Source: Clostridiales bacterium
GTDB lineage: Bacteria > Bacillota > Clostridia > Christensenellales > Aristaeellaceae
Reading direction: 5' to 3'
Assembly: GCA_022776785.1 (NCBI GenBank)
Contig: JALFHA010000254.1
Span: 1 to 16,989, forward strand
Length of the DNA: 16,989 bases
Under the pieces are notes generated by a model, which was not told the origin of the DNA, ran no database searches, and saw nothing but the letters and a program-made list of their open reading frames with translations. Numbering within the stretch: the stretch's first letter is position 1; each line of letters opens with the position of its first letter. Shown piece after piece: positions 16,498-16,989 of the stretch. The translations under genes and the position numbers were made by a program.

Positions 16498-16529
16498 AGG
16501 CGTACTCAGATCGGAAAGGAGGCGGCGTA

Positions 16530-16989
16530 ATGCTCAGAAAATGGACGCTGGCAGTGCTCGTCTGCGCGACGCTGGCGGCAGTCGTGCTGCTGTGCGCAGG
16601 GATAGCGCACGAAAGCGAGGCGGATGCGCCGCCTGCCGCCGCGCAAAACGACGCACAGCCGGGGGATGAAGCGCAGGACGGCGATTTGCAGAAAAAAACC
16701 TCCGCCCGAAAGGGGGAGGGCAGTGCGCGCCTCTTTCCCGGCGTGGCGAGCGAGAACGTCACCGCGCTGCATGTGCACTCGGAGGACAGGAGCTTCGAGT
16801 TCCTGTGCGGCGAGGGCAGTGTGAGCGTCAACGGGCAGATGGCGGATGACGAGGTCTTTTCGACGCTGATGGAGCAGATTCTCACGCTGCCCGTCATGGC
16901 GTGCGACCCCTTCTATCCGGAGGGAGATGCGGTGCTTACGCTGATTCTCACGGCCAACGGCGCTGACCGGACAGCCAGCTTCTATTCGA
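16530..16989 (+). CDS. N-terminally anchored or secreted protein, possibly DUF4340-like (3' end cut)
   Basis: The frame is open from ATG 16530 to the right edge (153 codons). AAAGGAGG at 16515-16522 with a 7-base spacer gives a firm start. Residues 1-28 are MLRKW followed by a hydrophobic segment, a signal peptide or membrane anchor; there is no clear lipobox. Residues 29-65 are an Ala/Asp/Gln-rich linker. A domain then begins LFPGVASENVTALHVHSEDRSFEF, followed by SVSVNGQMADDEVFSTLMEQILTLPV. The pattern of 'LFP, xVTAL, short beta strands, then xxLMxxILxLPV' recalls DUF4340-type extracytoplasmic domains, but without the remainder this is tentative. It is divergent from the GH13 gene, sharing a 214-base intergenic region. 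Confidence 0.7.
   Translation, partial: MLRKWTLAVLVCATLAAVVLLCAGIAHESEADAPPAAAQNDAQPGDEAQDGDLQKKTSARKGEGSARLFPGVASENVTALHVHSEDRSFEFLCGEGSVSVNGQMADDEVFSTLMEQILTLPVMACDPFYPEGDAVLTLILTANGADRTASFYS

Noticed and set aside
14309..16669. Plus-strand frame of 786 codons opposite the GH13 gene
   Set aside because: Despite its length it is antisense to an enzyme with all four GH13 motifs, and it runs through both promoters at the right end.

Overview
The window looks like chromosomal DNA from a GC-rich, Gram-positive-type bacterium, most likely a member of Bacillota class Clostridia. The evidence is the paired glgC and glgD genes typical of Bacillota, strong AGGAGG-type ribosome binding sites before nearly every gene, SigA-like TTGACA/TATAAT promoters, and a Sapep/PepV-type dipeptidase. 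I see no rRNA, tRNA, CRISPR array, phage gene, transposase or plasmid function, and nothing that amounts to a new defence or mobile system. This is mainly a metabolic region with some unusual details.

Bases 1-7573 are read on the minus strand and form a glycogen-synthesis block transcribed right to left: glgC, glgD, a GC-rich hairpin with a T tract, then glgA. GlgC and GlgD are the two ADP-glucose pyrophosphorylase subunits and GlgA is glycogen synthase. GlgA carries a 121-residue repetitive Ala/Pro/Glu and Lys/Arg tail not present in ordinary GlgA. Downstream are two tandem, homologous polytopic membrane proteins that overlap by ATGA. The second runs off the left edge. They resemble GT-C-like or DUF6020-type proteins of unknown function. 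The glg block starts at an extended -10 promoter near 7680.

A 364-base divergent intergenic region (7574-7937) separates this from a plus-strand block. That block holds rsuA (16S rRNA pseudouridine synthase), an RsmC-like methyltransferase and a MalY/PatB-type PLP C-S lyase. A strong promoter (TTGCAA, 17-base spacer, TATAAT) precedes rsuA.

Next is a 283-base intergenic region packed with small perfect hairpins. It leads into a tight three-gene run: an M20 dipeptidase, a KDPG/KDPGal aldolase and 2-dehydro-3-deoxygalactonokinase. The last two are consecutive steps of De Ley-Doudoroff galactonate breakdown, yielding pyruvate and glyceraldehyde 3-phosphate. A strong hairpin at 13997-14048 ends the block. 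A second repeat-rich intergenic region follows (14049-14359) and shares motifs with the first.

On the right, a GH13 alpha-glucan hydrolase without a signal peptide is read on the minus strand from a near-consensus promoter. Divergent from it is the start of an N-terminally anchored protein cut by the window edge. The amylase and the glg genes together suggest a local interest in alpha-glucan storage and breakdown, although they are about 7 kb apart and separately transcribed.
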